Positions 14,301 to 29,300 are shown, counted from the first letter of the stretch. The stretch is DNA of 64,000 nucleotides from Strongylocentrotus droebachiensis (GCA_035222895.1 JAVYIG010002113.1:124001-188000); one strand, 5' to 3'. Numbers and translations are program-made. The notes: a model not told the origin generated them from the letters alone.

Positions 14301-17300
14301 GCAGTAGAGGTACAACCTGATCAAACCAGTACTGATAATGATGCTCTATGTACGGGCTGAACGACGAGGTGATTGGCCACTACACCTGGAGGCAGTGAAG
14401 CTTATGATGCCCTACTTCTTTGCGTCGGGACATGTAAACTACGCGCGATATGGGTTATTATACCTTCGACGCATGGAAGCCCTACCAGAAGATGCACACC
14501 AGCATTCCATGAAAGGGTGGTATGTGATGAGACACACTCGAGGCTTATGAAATGGCATATGGAGCGACATGTTCATCGAGACAACATTCATGCGATATGG
14601 GCATGGTACAGCTGGTGTGATTGGCATCACTCTAAAGCCAGAAACTCTCAAGACCTGGGCCCTTAGCTTGCACATAATTATGTATCGGACTTGTGGAAGA
14701 CGTTTCAACTCTGATACAAGTCGGCTAGTTCTAAAACAGTGCACAAAGAAGAGGCTCTAGCAAGGATATCTGCAGACCAAAGTGACAGAGACTGGTTGCG
14801 CAGAAAACTGGATGTGAGCTTCAATCCAATGGACCCAAAGAAGCACCCAGCGAACATTGTCAATGGGGTCAATGGATAGATTGCTCCTGAATCAGTAAAT
14901 GTTGACAGAGCAGTTGAAACTGGTGCTCAGCAAAAGGGTGAGTTTGAACGGAAATTGCCTGGAGGTTTCTACGACACAATTTCGAAGAAAGTTCAAACCA
15001 TGGCTGTCATAAAGAAATCAATTGACGTAGGCGATTCCAAGGTATACGATACCAAGTTGATATACTCTCGCGTGATAGTCTACAAGCAAGTTCCAGAGAT
15101 GTTGAATTTCATGATGTAATGTTATGCGAGATGTCGCCAGTTCCTACAGCTCTGTTTGATGAGTCTGGAGATCAGCTAGACAGGCGACACTTGAAGAAAC
15201 GTGTAGAGTGATCGATGGCTGTGCTCTCCTTTGGATCCCTGATTGGCCTTCATCATCACCAACACGACAACCAACAGTGGTGGACTTTGTATCAAAATTC
15301 AAAGGCAAGATTGAAGAGAGACTAAAATCAGGTGATGTGTACTTTGTCTTTGACAGGTACAATGATTACAGCACCAAGTGTGCAACCAGGATATCGAGAG
15401 GCAATGATGGTTGCAGAGTTTTCCAACCGAGTCCAACTTCACCCCTTCCGTCTCAGAGACTGACTCTGACAGTGACAGAGAACAAGAAACTGTTGATCAA
15501 CATCATTTGTCAACATCTGCAAGGCGATGCATGTTTCATCATAAAACACTAGCTTGTGATCACCAGCCAAGATGGCACTCCTGTTCAACTAGGTCCAGGT
15601 GGTGTTCCAATCCAACGGCACGATATGGCCAAATCTCATGAGGAGGCTGATGTGATTATTGTGCAGCTGGCTATCATGCTTGCAGATGAAGGACGATCCA
15701 TCAGGGTGCCTGCAGACGACACAGATGTCTATGTTCTTCTGCTTCATTTCTACCAAAAGCAAGGCCTTCAGTCACCCTTGATAATGGAGTCGCCCATCAG
15801 AGACAGATCTGTAATCGATATACATGCCACAGTGAACAGACACAGAGACATCATCCCTTCTATGTTAGCAGGTCACCCATTGGCAGGTTGTGATACTGTT
15901 GGTGCACATTATGGAGTTGGCAAAGGAATTTTGCTAAAAGTGCTGCGGCAGAAAAATGGGTTCCCATTGCCATCGATTGGAGACATACATGCAGATATGG
16001 CCGACGTGATGAAAGATGCAACAGCGCTCATAACACTCATGGTATGGACAACCCAATGCTACGACAATGTCAAATGCCCGACTGAATGTGTGGAATACAC
16101 GGGTTGGGAAAGCAGGAGCTACCAACACTCCAAATCTTGCTGTAATGCCACCAACAACTGAAACTTTCAAAGATAATTTTAAGCGTGCCCATCTTCAAAC
16201 ATGGATTTGGAAGAGTGCTTTGTAAATGAATCCATCAACATTGGATCCCACTGCATTCGGTTACATGAAAGACGAAGCAACAAAGTCACTCATCCCGGTA
16301 ACCACTCCACCAAATGTGAAACTTGCACCTGCAAACATACTGAGACTTATACGTTGCAATTTTGCAAGTGACAACCCATGCAAATCATCAGGATGTGGAT
16401 GCAACAAAGCCAAATTAGCGTGCACAATGTTCTGTGCGTGTCATGCATCCGTGCGATGTCTAAATGATCAGACTCTGGCAGCACAAAATGTAAATCAAAA
16501 TGACAGTGATGCGTGAGCTCAGTTCAGCAAAGGAAGAAAAGGCATATCCTTAAAAGAATTGCGTACAGGATGAATTGTGAAGGTAACATTCCTAATATCG
16601 ATACATAAAGTGACCTACGCTATAAAATGGTAACACATTCATGAAAGAAGAGTGATGAAATTATCATTTTTCACGCAATAGTATCTTAGGAATTCAAATC
16701 CTATTGTGAAAACAAATGTGTATTACTATAGACTATTGATATAAATTGTGTGATAAACTAACATTGCCGCCATTTTGAATATGTAAATGAGCAAATATAC
16801 AACGGCCGCCAAAGTTAAATATCCAAAATAATTCATCTCTGATTCATGAAGTACCAGTATACTACTCTGCCAATTTCCGTAATGTATAATACTTATGCAA
16901 ATGCTGCTTAAAATTTATCATTTTGGTGGCCATTTTGTTTTTTCCAATTATCTAAATTATTCATTATTGACAATTGAGTATGACATAAGTATTTGGTACA
17001 CTTTGGTATTCTAGGAATTGAAAACATGAGATAAAAAGAAATGAGTTTACCAGTAATACTATTTTACTGTGATTCTAAGCTTAACAGCTGGTATTTATCC
17101 GCCATTTTGAATGTGCAAATTAGCAACAATTACAATGGAAAATATGCTAATTATGTCATCTATGGTCATCTATGTTCAGGTATGATCATCAGGAATGTGT
17201 TGACAATGTTCTTCGTGAATTATAAGCACACCATTCTGCCAATATTTCGTAATGTATTATGAAATAATTCAAATTTTTACTGAAAATAGGCTATTTTGGC

Positions 17301-20300
17301 GGCCATTTTGTTTTTGGCCATATCTTTAATTGCTCAACACTGACAAAGCTCCAGTTTTCTGTTTGGTCATCTGCAATGCCTAAGGAAACAGAATCCATCA
17401 AGAAAAAAACTTATTTCAACAAAACGAGGTGTAGCTCAGTGGCTGCCGGACTACCAGTTGACCAATTTTTTTACAGAGGAGACAAAGATGATGACAGAAT
17501 GAGCCAGTATGGTCGCATGTACAAGACAAAGAATGAAACTTGCCCCGTGAAGACGTTTTGTGATGACATTTTTGTGATAACATTACTGAAAGGCTGAAGC
17601 TGTCAATGCTGGATACGGGTCAGTAGAACAAGAACGACAAAGTGTGCCGTGGTATGATCATCAGGTTGTTGGCAGAAACGCTTTGGGGAACAAAATGAAC
17701 ACCATTATCATTGAAGCTAACGCGTCTAGAATATACACGAACCATTGCCTTAGAGCTACACCTATCACTTCATTAGATGAGCACGGTTTTGAAGCGAGGC
17801 ATATCATGAGTGTATCTGGACATAAAAGTAAGGTCAGTCTTAAACATTACTCTCGAGTTGCAGAGGGACACAAATGGCAAAAGAGCTCGTGCTTGTCAGA
17901 GAAATGCCACCAAGTCACAGACTTTGGAGCTACAGTAAGGTTCTTTACTCCAAGTTCTAGACCTAGTTCTAGATTTGGTCCTGGACCTGGTTCGACTCAA
18001 AGATCTGGTCCACCTACAGGACCATCATGTACAATCATCATCATCATCATCATCTAACTAACGTTAGATCTGCGCCGGACGTTTCAGCTCAGCCTCAGCC
18101 TCAACTTCAACGCGTAGATCTAGGAGTAGGACCAGAGTCAGAGACTAGTGGTGAGCTTGAAGTCCAGAACCCCCAACAAGTCACACTCACAGTCACAGGA
18201 CACAAATTAACAGTCTGCGGCTCAAAGTCAAACTTTGAATTTTGTGTCAAACAAACTGGATTTCGACCAGAAAAAGGTTGTGCAGTATCACTTTCATCAT
18301 ATTGGGAAGATCATTAAAAAGTAAACAAAAACCGCACCCTAGTTTGTGTTAATTGTGGTTGTTGAACAGCTGATTGTGACTTTTGACCCTTTGGAAGTTT
18401 TTAAAATTTTAAGTTATATGGATGACATTATTGGATTATGTTGGATTTTTGGGAAAAAGTGACTAGTTCTGCAAGATATAGATATACAATTGGGTGAGTA
18501 GACAACTTTATTTCGTTTGTGTGAAATCTAACGTTAGATCAATCCTTAGATTAGTATACAAATAATGTACTGTTGCGAGTGTGTTAGCGCAGGACCATAG
18601 TCAGTGCACATAGGTGATAACGCACGCGCCCGCAGGGCAGTGCGTTATCGATATCGCACTGACTAAACTGAGTTCACTGGAACTGCCCTAACACACGAGC
18701 AAAACATTTTGTTTTATAAGACGGGTCGGCAGTACATTCTTACAATACAGTCTAGATCTAGAGAATAGATAGGTATTAGATCTAGATCTAACTACACTGT
18801 GGATCTAGGCCTAGACTATTCTACATCTAGATCTAGATCTTGAAAATTATGCACAAATTAAATTTGGCTGAATTAAGCGAAAGCGATATCGGCAGGTATC
18901 GAGCGTGTGTTATCAATTTTTGATGGGAGCTTTTTTGCACGATGGTACAAACTAATACACGCCCACGTAATGTCAACTGACCAATCGCAGTGCTTAGATT
19001 CTAGAATCCGTCTTGTAATATACAAATAATACATGTTTGCGAGTGCATTAGTAAATACGCACTGTGCGCAGGTTAAGTCACATTAGGATAATGATCGCGA
19101 TTCTAAAAATTGTAAAGTTCATTGTCCGTCTCACTGTGACTTAACCAAGTGCAGAGCATATCACTAATGCTCGAGCTAAAATCAAGCCGTACTATTTGTT
19201 ATATAAGATGGGTCTACAATATGAGTATTAAGTCGATAATTTGAAGGTCGTTATCGCCAAAATGCATTCCCCGTGCATATGCTAAAAGTTGATGCACACA
19301 CAGGTGATCCACTTCGACGCTTCTCATTGGCTACATTCTTGAACCCATTTTATAATACACAGCAGTGAGGGCATTAGTAAGAATTACCCATACAAGGTAT
19401 TGGAACAGTCTGGTGTTTGGAATGTTTCGAAGGTACCGAGTGTGAGTAATTTTACTAATGCCCGAACAAAATGATTTGTATTATTTGTTTTATAAGAAGA
19501 TATAAGTATTTACTAATGACCGGTGATATGTAAAATTACGTGTTAGACAAAATAAATGCCAGGTCACGTGTACGCTCTCAACCAATCATTTGATTAGGAT
19601 CCGCTTCATCATCTTATAAAACGCGTAAATGAATAGCAACTGCGCGCATCAAAGGTCTTACGCACATACTAACAGAGTTCAGTGCTATATGGTACAGACA
19701 TGTGAAGCGTTTTGCATTTTATCCATAAATTATTGAATGCCGCGGTTTACAGAGTTATTTCTGAACGGCTTCATTGCTTAGTGTTATATACCGCATACTG
19801 CATGATTATATGCTTTTGATTAGTAAGAACTGCAGGCATTAAATTCACTTGTATATGCTGGGCAGTATTAATAGCGAAATATATTGACAGAGCACACAAT
19901 CTATTCGCGGACGGGCAGTGAATACGGGAAATTTGAAATTTTGAAGGGGGTATTTGGGGGAAAATGCTAATTTTTCTAATGCGACATATAAATACACAAT
20001 AATTGACCGATGAATCTGTGGGTCTCGGATAAAACTTTGGCTCCTTTGTGATCTCAAGACTACACTATGGCTCCTGCAAAGTGCAGTTTCAAAATCACAA
20101 CATGCTCTATAACCGTGCCCCTCAAAGCAGTCCATATATGTATATTAGTATCCCCCCCCCTTCTGGATTTCAAGCCTACACACAAATGTGTACAATCCCC
20201 ACTTCTTAGGGAGTGTTCCTACCATTTTTCACCGTTCATATCCCAGGTCGGAATACCAGTTGAAACCAGAAGCAACTGGTACCAGTAAAAACCAGTAGTC

Positions 20301-23300
20301 AACTGGTACCAGTTGAAACCAGTAGGTTCAACTGGGTTTTTAATATAGAAATAATTTGAAACAACGCAAACTGGGACCAGTTGATTCACCAGTTGATTTT
20401 TCCAGTTGGATTACCAGTTGAATTTCCAGTTGAATTACCTGTTGATTTACCAGTTGATTTACCAGTTGATATATCCAGTAATCAACCAACTGATAATCAA
20501 TAATCATTATTAGCATCTGGCCACCAATGCAACTTGACCACACATACTAACTCTTGCAATTACCCCATCACAATGATAATTTGAAGTAGATTACAGATGT
20601 GGTGTGTGTGTGTGTGTAATTTGGTTTTTACAGACGTGTATCAATCAGATATGATTATTTACGTCTGGGACCGACCTTTAACGTCACCATCCGAAAGACG
20701 TAAGACGTTATGTGAGTTGACATTTATAGGTCGTGCATAGATATATACAAAGTTATACACTTTATTTCCTAGTTAGTAATTACATATATCAATATCTAAT
20801 TTTTAAGTCTTAAATTAGATTAAAAACATGATCAGACATCCTATAACTGTCACGATCCCGCTGCTACAATTCTGATTTTGAATTTGTTTTGGATTTTTAT
20901 CCACCTTAATTAGTGATTCTGAATTTGTAGGGAATCCAACTTTTCAAACTCCAAATCTCACACTTTCCTTCTTTGAAGTATTAAAGATAAAGATCAGTTC
21001 TGGTCATGCTATTGCATTGTGAAAGAAACGTTGTGGAATCGATCAGAAAAGGCTGATCATCTAGCATATTAGTATTGGTATTTACTGCAAGGTTCTGGAA
21101 TCACCCAAATGATAAGAAATTTGGCCCAGTCTTTGTAAAGTTACAAGCACTGTACACAGAAAGAAGTATATGGGACTACGCTACACGTGCGTGACACGTA
21201 CGCGATATCTATCAGGTCCAAATAGATATAATAATTAAAAAAATATATAATTTAGTAGGCGGCTTCATATTGGTAATAAGAGCTTCCATTTCATTTTTTG
21301 AGAGGGGGGCATTTCCAAAACTGGTCTTAACCTTTAAAACACAGTTTTCTTTTAGGTTTCAGGCAAGTATTGATTTTCAAAAGCTTCAGACACCACAGCT
21401 GTATTTTATACAACGATGTAAGCCTACGTAAGTACCTTATACCTTATATTGTCTGACACGTTTGTATATATATATATATTGTAGAATTGCGAACAAATAT
21501 CCATTCAGGTATCAACAAATTAGCGTTGACAGCTAGTCACACTAGCATTCCCTGTATTAGATCAGTGTCCGAACAAAAACCTTTGTATTTGCTCCACCTA
21601 AGTTATGTAGGTTGCTGTGCTACGTTACTTAATCCTTTATTTGCATAAGGTGTAGCTGTAATGTCATCAGCCTATTTTTGTTATGTTTTTCCTGAAACAG
21701 CATGAAATTAAAGAAACATTACAGCTTTCTCAACAGAGAGTTAAACAAAAAAGCCATTCAACCAAATTATGTTAGTCATGCACGTGCGATGACTGATCTC
21801 CTACCCACCTGCACATCAGTAGAATTTATTCCTATGATATCTTCGAGGATATCTGCCACAATCTCCAGACCTTTTGCAGAAATGGTTTCAGTCATGGTCG
21901 TTATTTCTGCCACTTCTTCAAGTATCATTTCTGCATTGTCCGCTGTGACTTCGGCCTGCCAAAATCAGAGGCAATCAATTTATTAACAACTATAATGCTA
22001 AAAAACTTTTTTAATATATCATTTTATAATGAAACTTGCAATAAAGCTTCTAAAATTGAGATGAAACTATGATCAATATCTATTGAATGAAATGAAAATC
22101 TGGTTCTGCTTTCTTTTATGTATCAACAAATCGACGACTTTTAAATCGGCAGGGATTTTGTGATGTGATCAGGGTTTCTTCTAATGAGTGATCGTTACAT
22201 GGCGCCTTAAGGTGTATCGTAGAATTGAAATATGTTTCAGATCGCTAAAGGCTCGTCCCGCTCTAGCTTTGCTCTTACAACATGACTCTTAGAGCGTTGA
22301 AACAAATTACTTTAATTACTGTATCGAAAGAAAGTAGAGAACATTTAGCACATGAATTATTCAGCGGATATAAGTTCGGTCCGGTTAATCGCTACAGCTG
22401 TAAAAACAAGAGGCGCCAATTCCATTTTCAGTTCATGCGAAGCTTTACCCCTTCGATGTCGAAGAATACCTGGCCGATTTGTCCTTACTACTAATAATAG
22501 TGTTACTGAAGTATTGTACAGCGCTCAAGGCTGATATACTGCTACTCCTGGGGCTCCTAGATTACTATCCTGGCTTTAGCATGGCTGCCATGACAGCGCT
22601 CGAGCATTTCAAGGAAATTCCTACCGGGTTTCGTGGGTGGAGTGTGCCAAATGTAGATTGATGTCTTGCCAAAGGACTAAGTGCTACGACACGGATTCGA
22701 ACCCAAAACTTGTGGTTCACAGTCAAGATACTTATCCACTGGACCACAACACCTCCACCTTTTGATATTGCAGGAACAACATTTTTCTCTATCACCTTAT
22801 TCTGGCAAAGAATCATAGCTACGTTACGTTCCTGACAGGAACAGACTGTAACGAACCTCTTGTACGATCGTGAGAAGTTCATCAGCAGTCAAGTTTCTTC
22901 CACAGTTCTTCTGGGGTAGCCAAACACAAGCTCGAATAGTGTCACCAGAACAATTGGCTTCTATAAGATGATCCCCTGCGGAAACATAAAAGGTTCATGT
23001 TCACGATATCGACTTATGCTATGTACATGGCAACTGTTACATAAATAGAAAAATACACAAATAAACAAAGGATATCAAATCAATTACCATATTTTGAGTT
23101 CAGAAGGTTATCAACTTTACATTCCTGCAGTTAAATGTTTAGATTGATCTACTATCTGGTAGCAAATATGAAATGGTTGAACGTATTGTATTGAATAAAT
23201 CCCAACGAAAAAAAAATCACCACAGTTTTCCTGCAGGAGGGTTTTACTGCACGTTGATTTTCTTTTCTCGTTCCAAAGTAGACCGTTTTTTTATTTTCAC

Positions 23301-26300
23301 ATAAGACTATTTCCAAAACCTTTTACAATCAATAGATACTTTTTATCATCAATGGACATCTTCTTGGCCATTCTTTCACAGGCAAACAGATACTAGAACA
23401 TGAACTATCCGTTGATGAAAATGACTTACGATTTACGGTATAATCAGGGCATTTTGTATCGGTTGAGTTAGCTGTGCTGTTGATGACACCACTATCAAAC
23501 ATGGCCACATAGCCATAGGTTGTCATATAGGCCCCGGCTGCACAGGTCACTGTGAAGATCATCAGAATAGATGTTGATTGTAGTTGAAAAAATTTATGTA
23601 CTTTACAACAATTTATTTTGTAATTTTTCTTTATTTTCTTTGTAAATAATATGCAGTTGTTATCGATGTCAGTTTGGGTAATATTGTCTTCTTTTGTGCA
23701 CAAACTTGCTAAAAAACAGCCTTGCGGCCAAATCGAAATAAATAAAACACAAAATATTCTGTCAGCGACAATACTCTACTCAGAACAAAAGGGCATTAAT
23801 CATACATACCCGTAATACAGAAACGCCCTTTTTGTTATTAGTGGCTATCATAATGGATCATCTATGATGTAGTTACCTGTAATACTTACGTCTTATTTCC
23901 ATTCGTTATATATATAATTCATTTAAGAAAGTAGAAGTATTGAAAGCAATGGTGACTGGGCAGCACAAAAAGCTATAAAGGATGTTATTAACAATGGAGC
24001 GTTTTTAGTTTTCATGTAATGAAACGTTGTTAGATTCGTAGAAATTGTATCTAATAAATTTATATCAGATGCTATAAGATATAAGCAGCTCTAAATGATG
24101 TGAACTCTAGCAACAACATTAAATGCTATAAAGATAGAGCAACAATAACTTTCATATAAACACAAAAGGAAAATAGCTTGAAATTACAGAGAAGACATGT
24201 ACATCGAACCCTATCGCAACTACTTTCGAGAAATCAACTTATGGTAATTCCAACAGAATTTACTTGAAGAAAAAAAGCCTGTCCATCAGCTTTAAAAAAT
24301 GCGCGAAAATTACAATGATGTATTACCAAACCCAACCATGATTACTTTAGAATATACGGTAGCTAGGTTATTCAAATTGCCCTTGAGTTGACGTAGTATT
24401 GACGATCATGTTGTCAGCAAACATTTACTGTAATTTTCAAACTCACCTGCACTAAATGATTGAACAGAAGCTGGGTCCAGGAAGTTAGGGTTCCCCTCAG
24501 CAAGGTTTGTAATTGTAGAACTGATGATGGACAGTTGTTCACCATCGGGTATTGAACCATTGTATACATAGACACCGAATTGTGCATTCACGCTTCCAGG
24601 TGAGAAGATGTTTACTCCAACTGCAACGGTGGCTTCAAAATTATTCTGGAGAGGTGTCAGGATCTGAAAGCAACACAGAATATCATTTGAGTGCCAGCCA
24701 ACCTAATCTATGCAACTTGGATTAGAATATAAAGGAATCGAATTCAAATTTGTTTCCTTGCGGGAATATTTTGTATGGACGAATGCACTAAACAGTGTTA
24801 AGTACACTGTAAGAGGTGAATAGCCAAAAAGCAGAGATGTAAGGGGGTAATGCACGGCTATAAAATGTTTGATATATGTATTGTATCTGAATGAAATAAT
24901 GAATAAATGGTGATTTCTTTTTAGATAAATGACATATAAATGTTTGTAGATGATCGAAATTTATGATAAATCAAATTTTCAGATATTTTAGACAAAAGAT
25001 AATTGTTTAGAATGTTAATAAGTCAGCAGATCAGATAATCTAATATTCATACTCACAAACTTGATTAATTCCTTTGAGAGCTGCTGAAAGTATAAGGAAG
25101 ATCTATCCAAAAGACTGCTGTTGAAAGTCTTGTTGAATGACGCCATTACTACATAGTTATCAACACCTGGAAATGAAACAAAATTCATAACGAATTTTTA
25201 AAAAAAGCAATAGAAACCTTTTAATAATTAACTACAGTGTATTATATAAATTAGGCAACATATTAAACTAAACATAGAGTATTACAAAAACCATTAAAAC
25301 ATGGGGCATCTAAAGAAGTGCACTGACTTTGATATAAAAGATAAATATAGTTACATTACCCCCATCGAATTACTTTTTTAAAGTTATGCCTAGGTCACAT
25401 TTGCCGCGGCGGCCGTGAGGTCCAAAATATCAAGTATGATAAAGATATGAGTAGGAGATAAGACTAGGAGAGTTAAAGATCGCACTAGGTTCTTCAAACA
25501 TAATCGCCAACTACAGACTCCAAACTAACCATTGACTGTCAACAAAGCTTCTTTTGTGGTCAAAGTTTTGCCGTCCTCCCCGACAGCAGTGCAATAATAG
25601 TATCCCTGTTCCTCGGCCAGAGCTGGACTGATAACTAACGGGGACCTGTTCTCACTGCCCAAGATGGGGACACTGTCCTTGTACCACATGTACCTTCGCG
25701 CGTTGTGGATGGAACAGGAAAAGGTGACCCGCTCCTCTACATCTACCATCTGAGACAACGGGTTCGTGAAAACCGCAAGAGGTCCTAAAAATGTGATTTA
25801 ATCATTATATATATATATATTAAACAATACTATATTTCTTATGCATCATAAAGTATTCCATGATAGGATTCTACAGAAGTATTGGTTATTCAAAAGTATC
25901 GAAAGTATTTGATATAAAGATTTAAAAAGTGTTTGCATGTATCATAGAATATTCCCCTATGATGGGTAGATAGGGTTCACGAGAAGTATTGTTTATTCGA
26001 AAGTATTCATATAAAAAAAAATGTATTTTGTATGTATCATGAAATATTTCGTAATGACGAGTAGATGTGGTTTGAGAGAAATAATGTTTATTCAAAAGTA
26101 TGCGATACAAATTTATGAGGTGTGCATGGTCTTGATTCACTGAACCATTTCGATAATTTGTCAAGACTAAATCCGGTGTCATATTAATATATATATGAAT
26201 CAAAGTATGCATACACATACATACATGTGAAACATTCTATATACACCCACACACTCTCACATACACGCTCACAACATTAAATACACACACACAAACATAC

Positions 26301-29300
26301 ATATGTATTTTGCTTGGACTATTTTTTCTTTACAATAAAAGCTGAAGATGACCAGGGGCTGAAAATTATTCTAAGTACTCCACGCCAAGAGGGTTACCAT
26401 CATGCCCAAAGACATCGTGCCCAAAGGCTTCTTGGAGCCTTTCTTAGCAACTGGAGCTGTTGGAGCCATCTGATTGCTTGCTTGAGAAAGATTCGGAAAG
26501 ATTTATGATATAGCACATGATGACAGTTTAACAGTTTATATTGTGATTTTCTGGAATCATCAAAATGATTAAAGATATAACGAGATACGTGCGGATGCCT
26601 TTACCGTTTGGTTGAACCATGTTAAATATACTGATATATGTGGATATAATTATGGAACAGAATGGATATTGACATGCCATTTTTATAAAAAAAATGTTGC
26701 TCATTGAAGCAGCTATGATTTATCGCAATCATAGTATAATTTGGAAGCATATTACTTCTACTTTATGAAGAGCAATAAACAATTTTTAATATAGATCATA
26801 GTTTTTCTCACAATTCCCCTTTGCTTTGAGGTATGGTTTTTCTGGGGAACGCAATGTATATATACACATGCGCACACGCACCCACACATATACACACACC
26901 CACTCACATACGCACATACCCACATCTATCTTACCTTCCTCCCTCATTTGAGTGTTACAATGAACATCAGTGTATGATTCTGCACACGTGCAAACATACG
27001 ATGCTCCATCGTCGCTAGTCGTACAAGTGCCTCCATTTAGACAAGGTGACAGAGCACAAGGTTCAGTGGCTGTGGGTGAAGTTAAACCGTGACATTCAAA
27101 GATAAAGTTGAGTTACTTAAGACATGTGATCGCTTGTTAAAGATTCAGAAAAGGTTGTATGTGAGTTTCTGGAATCATCAAAATGATAAAAAATTTACAC
27201 TCTCTGTGGAGATCACATGCACTTCATATAGAAATGGGTACGGCTTATATGGGAATACACAACACAATCTTGACTAAATTTGTCAACGCTCTCTTGTTAT
27301 ATTTCCAATAATATATAGAAACCCGATTCAGGGGACATTTCTTCTGCGATACTTATTTAAGCTGACATACAAATAATCGACAAACTTTTACCAGTTCCTA
27401 TTAATTCTGAAAGTCCTATTTTTGTTTGATTTGTTTATTTTTCCTTATTTTTAGTTTGGAGGGGGGCTTAATAAAGAAATACATATCCTATTCCTGAAGA
27501 GAATGGACTATATGTGAATGGGAAATTACGATATAAAGCGTCAAAGTGCATATTTTGAATATTGATACCACCATATTAATCAATTTATTTTCACTATAAA
27601 AACTAACTACATTTTTTCTTCCTGAAACAGAAATATATCATATTTGTCACTCTTGAAAGCTCATTCATGACAGTGGTCTGGTCCAGAATATTTATGGCAC
27701 AACAAGTACAGTACTTTGTGTAAGTACTATACCTGTGCAAGAGGTCCCGGTGCCGGTGAATCCCTCCATACAGGTGCACAAGTACCTGCCACTTAGATCG
27801 CTGCACAATGCGTTACTGTCACACACTTGGGGTGACCCGGCACATTCGTCGATGTTCACACAGGTAAATGGAGTCCTGTCATCCTTAACGGGTGTGTATC
27901 CAGCGTTACACACACAGTCGTAGCTATTGATACCCCCATTACAGGTTGAGACCCTTGGGCAGGGTGTGAACCTTTGACATATGTCAATAACTGGAAGTAT
28001 ACAGGGAGATATGATACACATTAATGAAAATTCAGTTTACGGGTATAATATAATTTTTTAACGAGATTATAGCCTCATCAATGTTAACAGTGCCATCATT
28101 GCACCTGGGTCGAGAGGGGCAAATGTGTTCATACGCTAGTCTGCATGCTGACACTACTTTGACACTAAAACACGATTCGATGAAGCCTCCACCCGAACCT
28201 AGCTCTGTCAATCTCTGGCTTGCTTTAAAAATCATTGGAATAACTTATTAGATCACAGATGTTCAGCGTCTCGATCTAATAAGTCAACAAATTGTAATCA
28301 TTTCGCTGAGAAAACTATTATGTAACACATTGGGTGCTTTTATATACGAAATGATCATCTTGAGAATATACGAAATCCAAATAATTATAGTTTTTTCCTG
28401 AAGATTTCCAACACAAAGTTCAAGCAATAACATAGAGATGTTTGCATCATTTAATACCTTCTATATTCTTAGTCAAAATGAAATTATCAACAAACATATA
28501 CATTGCATACAGGATTTTTGTTTTAACATTTAGAACTATCACAGTCAGTCCTGGACTTTTTAACACGAACTAAAAGATGTTTCAAGTTATTCGTGTGAAT
28601 TTTCTGATAAGAATTGTCAGATGGACATGCCTTCACAAGTTGGTAGCTCGGCGGACAGCACCCCACTAGCCTGACAGATGACAGACGAGTTACCAAGGAG
28701 GTCATATCCGGGCTGACATTCATACATGCACGATGTGTTGTAGTCTATCGTCATCTCTGTACCGCATTGTGTGTTATCCGTGGTGAGGTTTGCCGGAAAA
28801 GCTGGGATGTTACACGTAACAACTGCCGAGACAAGAAAATAGTAATGAAACATGCGTACACATTGCCCGGTTACAATACAAAGGAAACGATTGCAAAGTT
28901 TTTCCAAAAATTAACTCAAGGACAACTCCCGCTTGTCTTCGTGTAGAAATTATGTTTGAATTGCATAACATTGAAATGTGATATTCACACATTTCAAAAG
29001 GCTTTTGATTTTGCCTCTCGTTGCTTTTAGTGAAAGTCTATAATTTTGAGTTGTTCGAACACTTTACTGTAGATGCGAAGGTCGTGGGTTCTATCCCTGG
29101 CAAGGCACTTCAGTCATTACACAAGATATTTTATCTGTATTGTTCCTCGCAATCCATGTGTTTGCATACCCCGAAGACACTTCACGTGAACAGACTTCTG
29201 GTAGCGGACAAACTACAACTGAAAATATGAAGCAGAACGGTACATTTCATATTCGTTCTGGTTTACGTTCATCGCATCACAATATTAGGCTAAACGAAAT

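Noticed and set aside
28032-28235. 67-codon minus-strand open frame between the sushi and EGF exons
   Set aside because: No good acceptor or donor, no domain, and exons 17 and 18 already splice together in phase without it.
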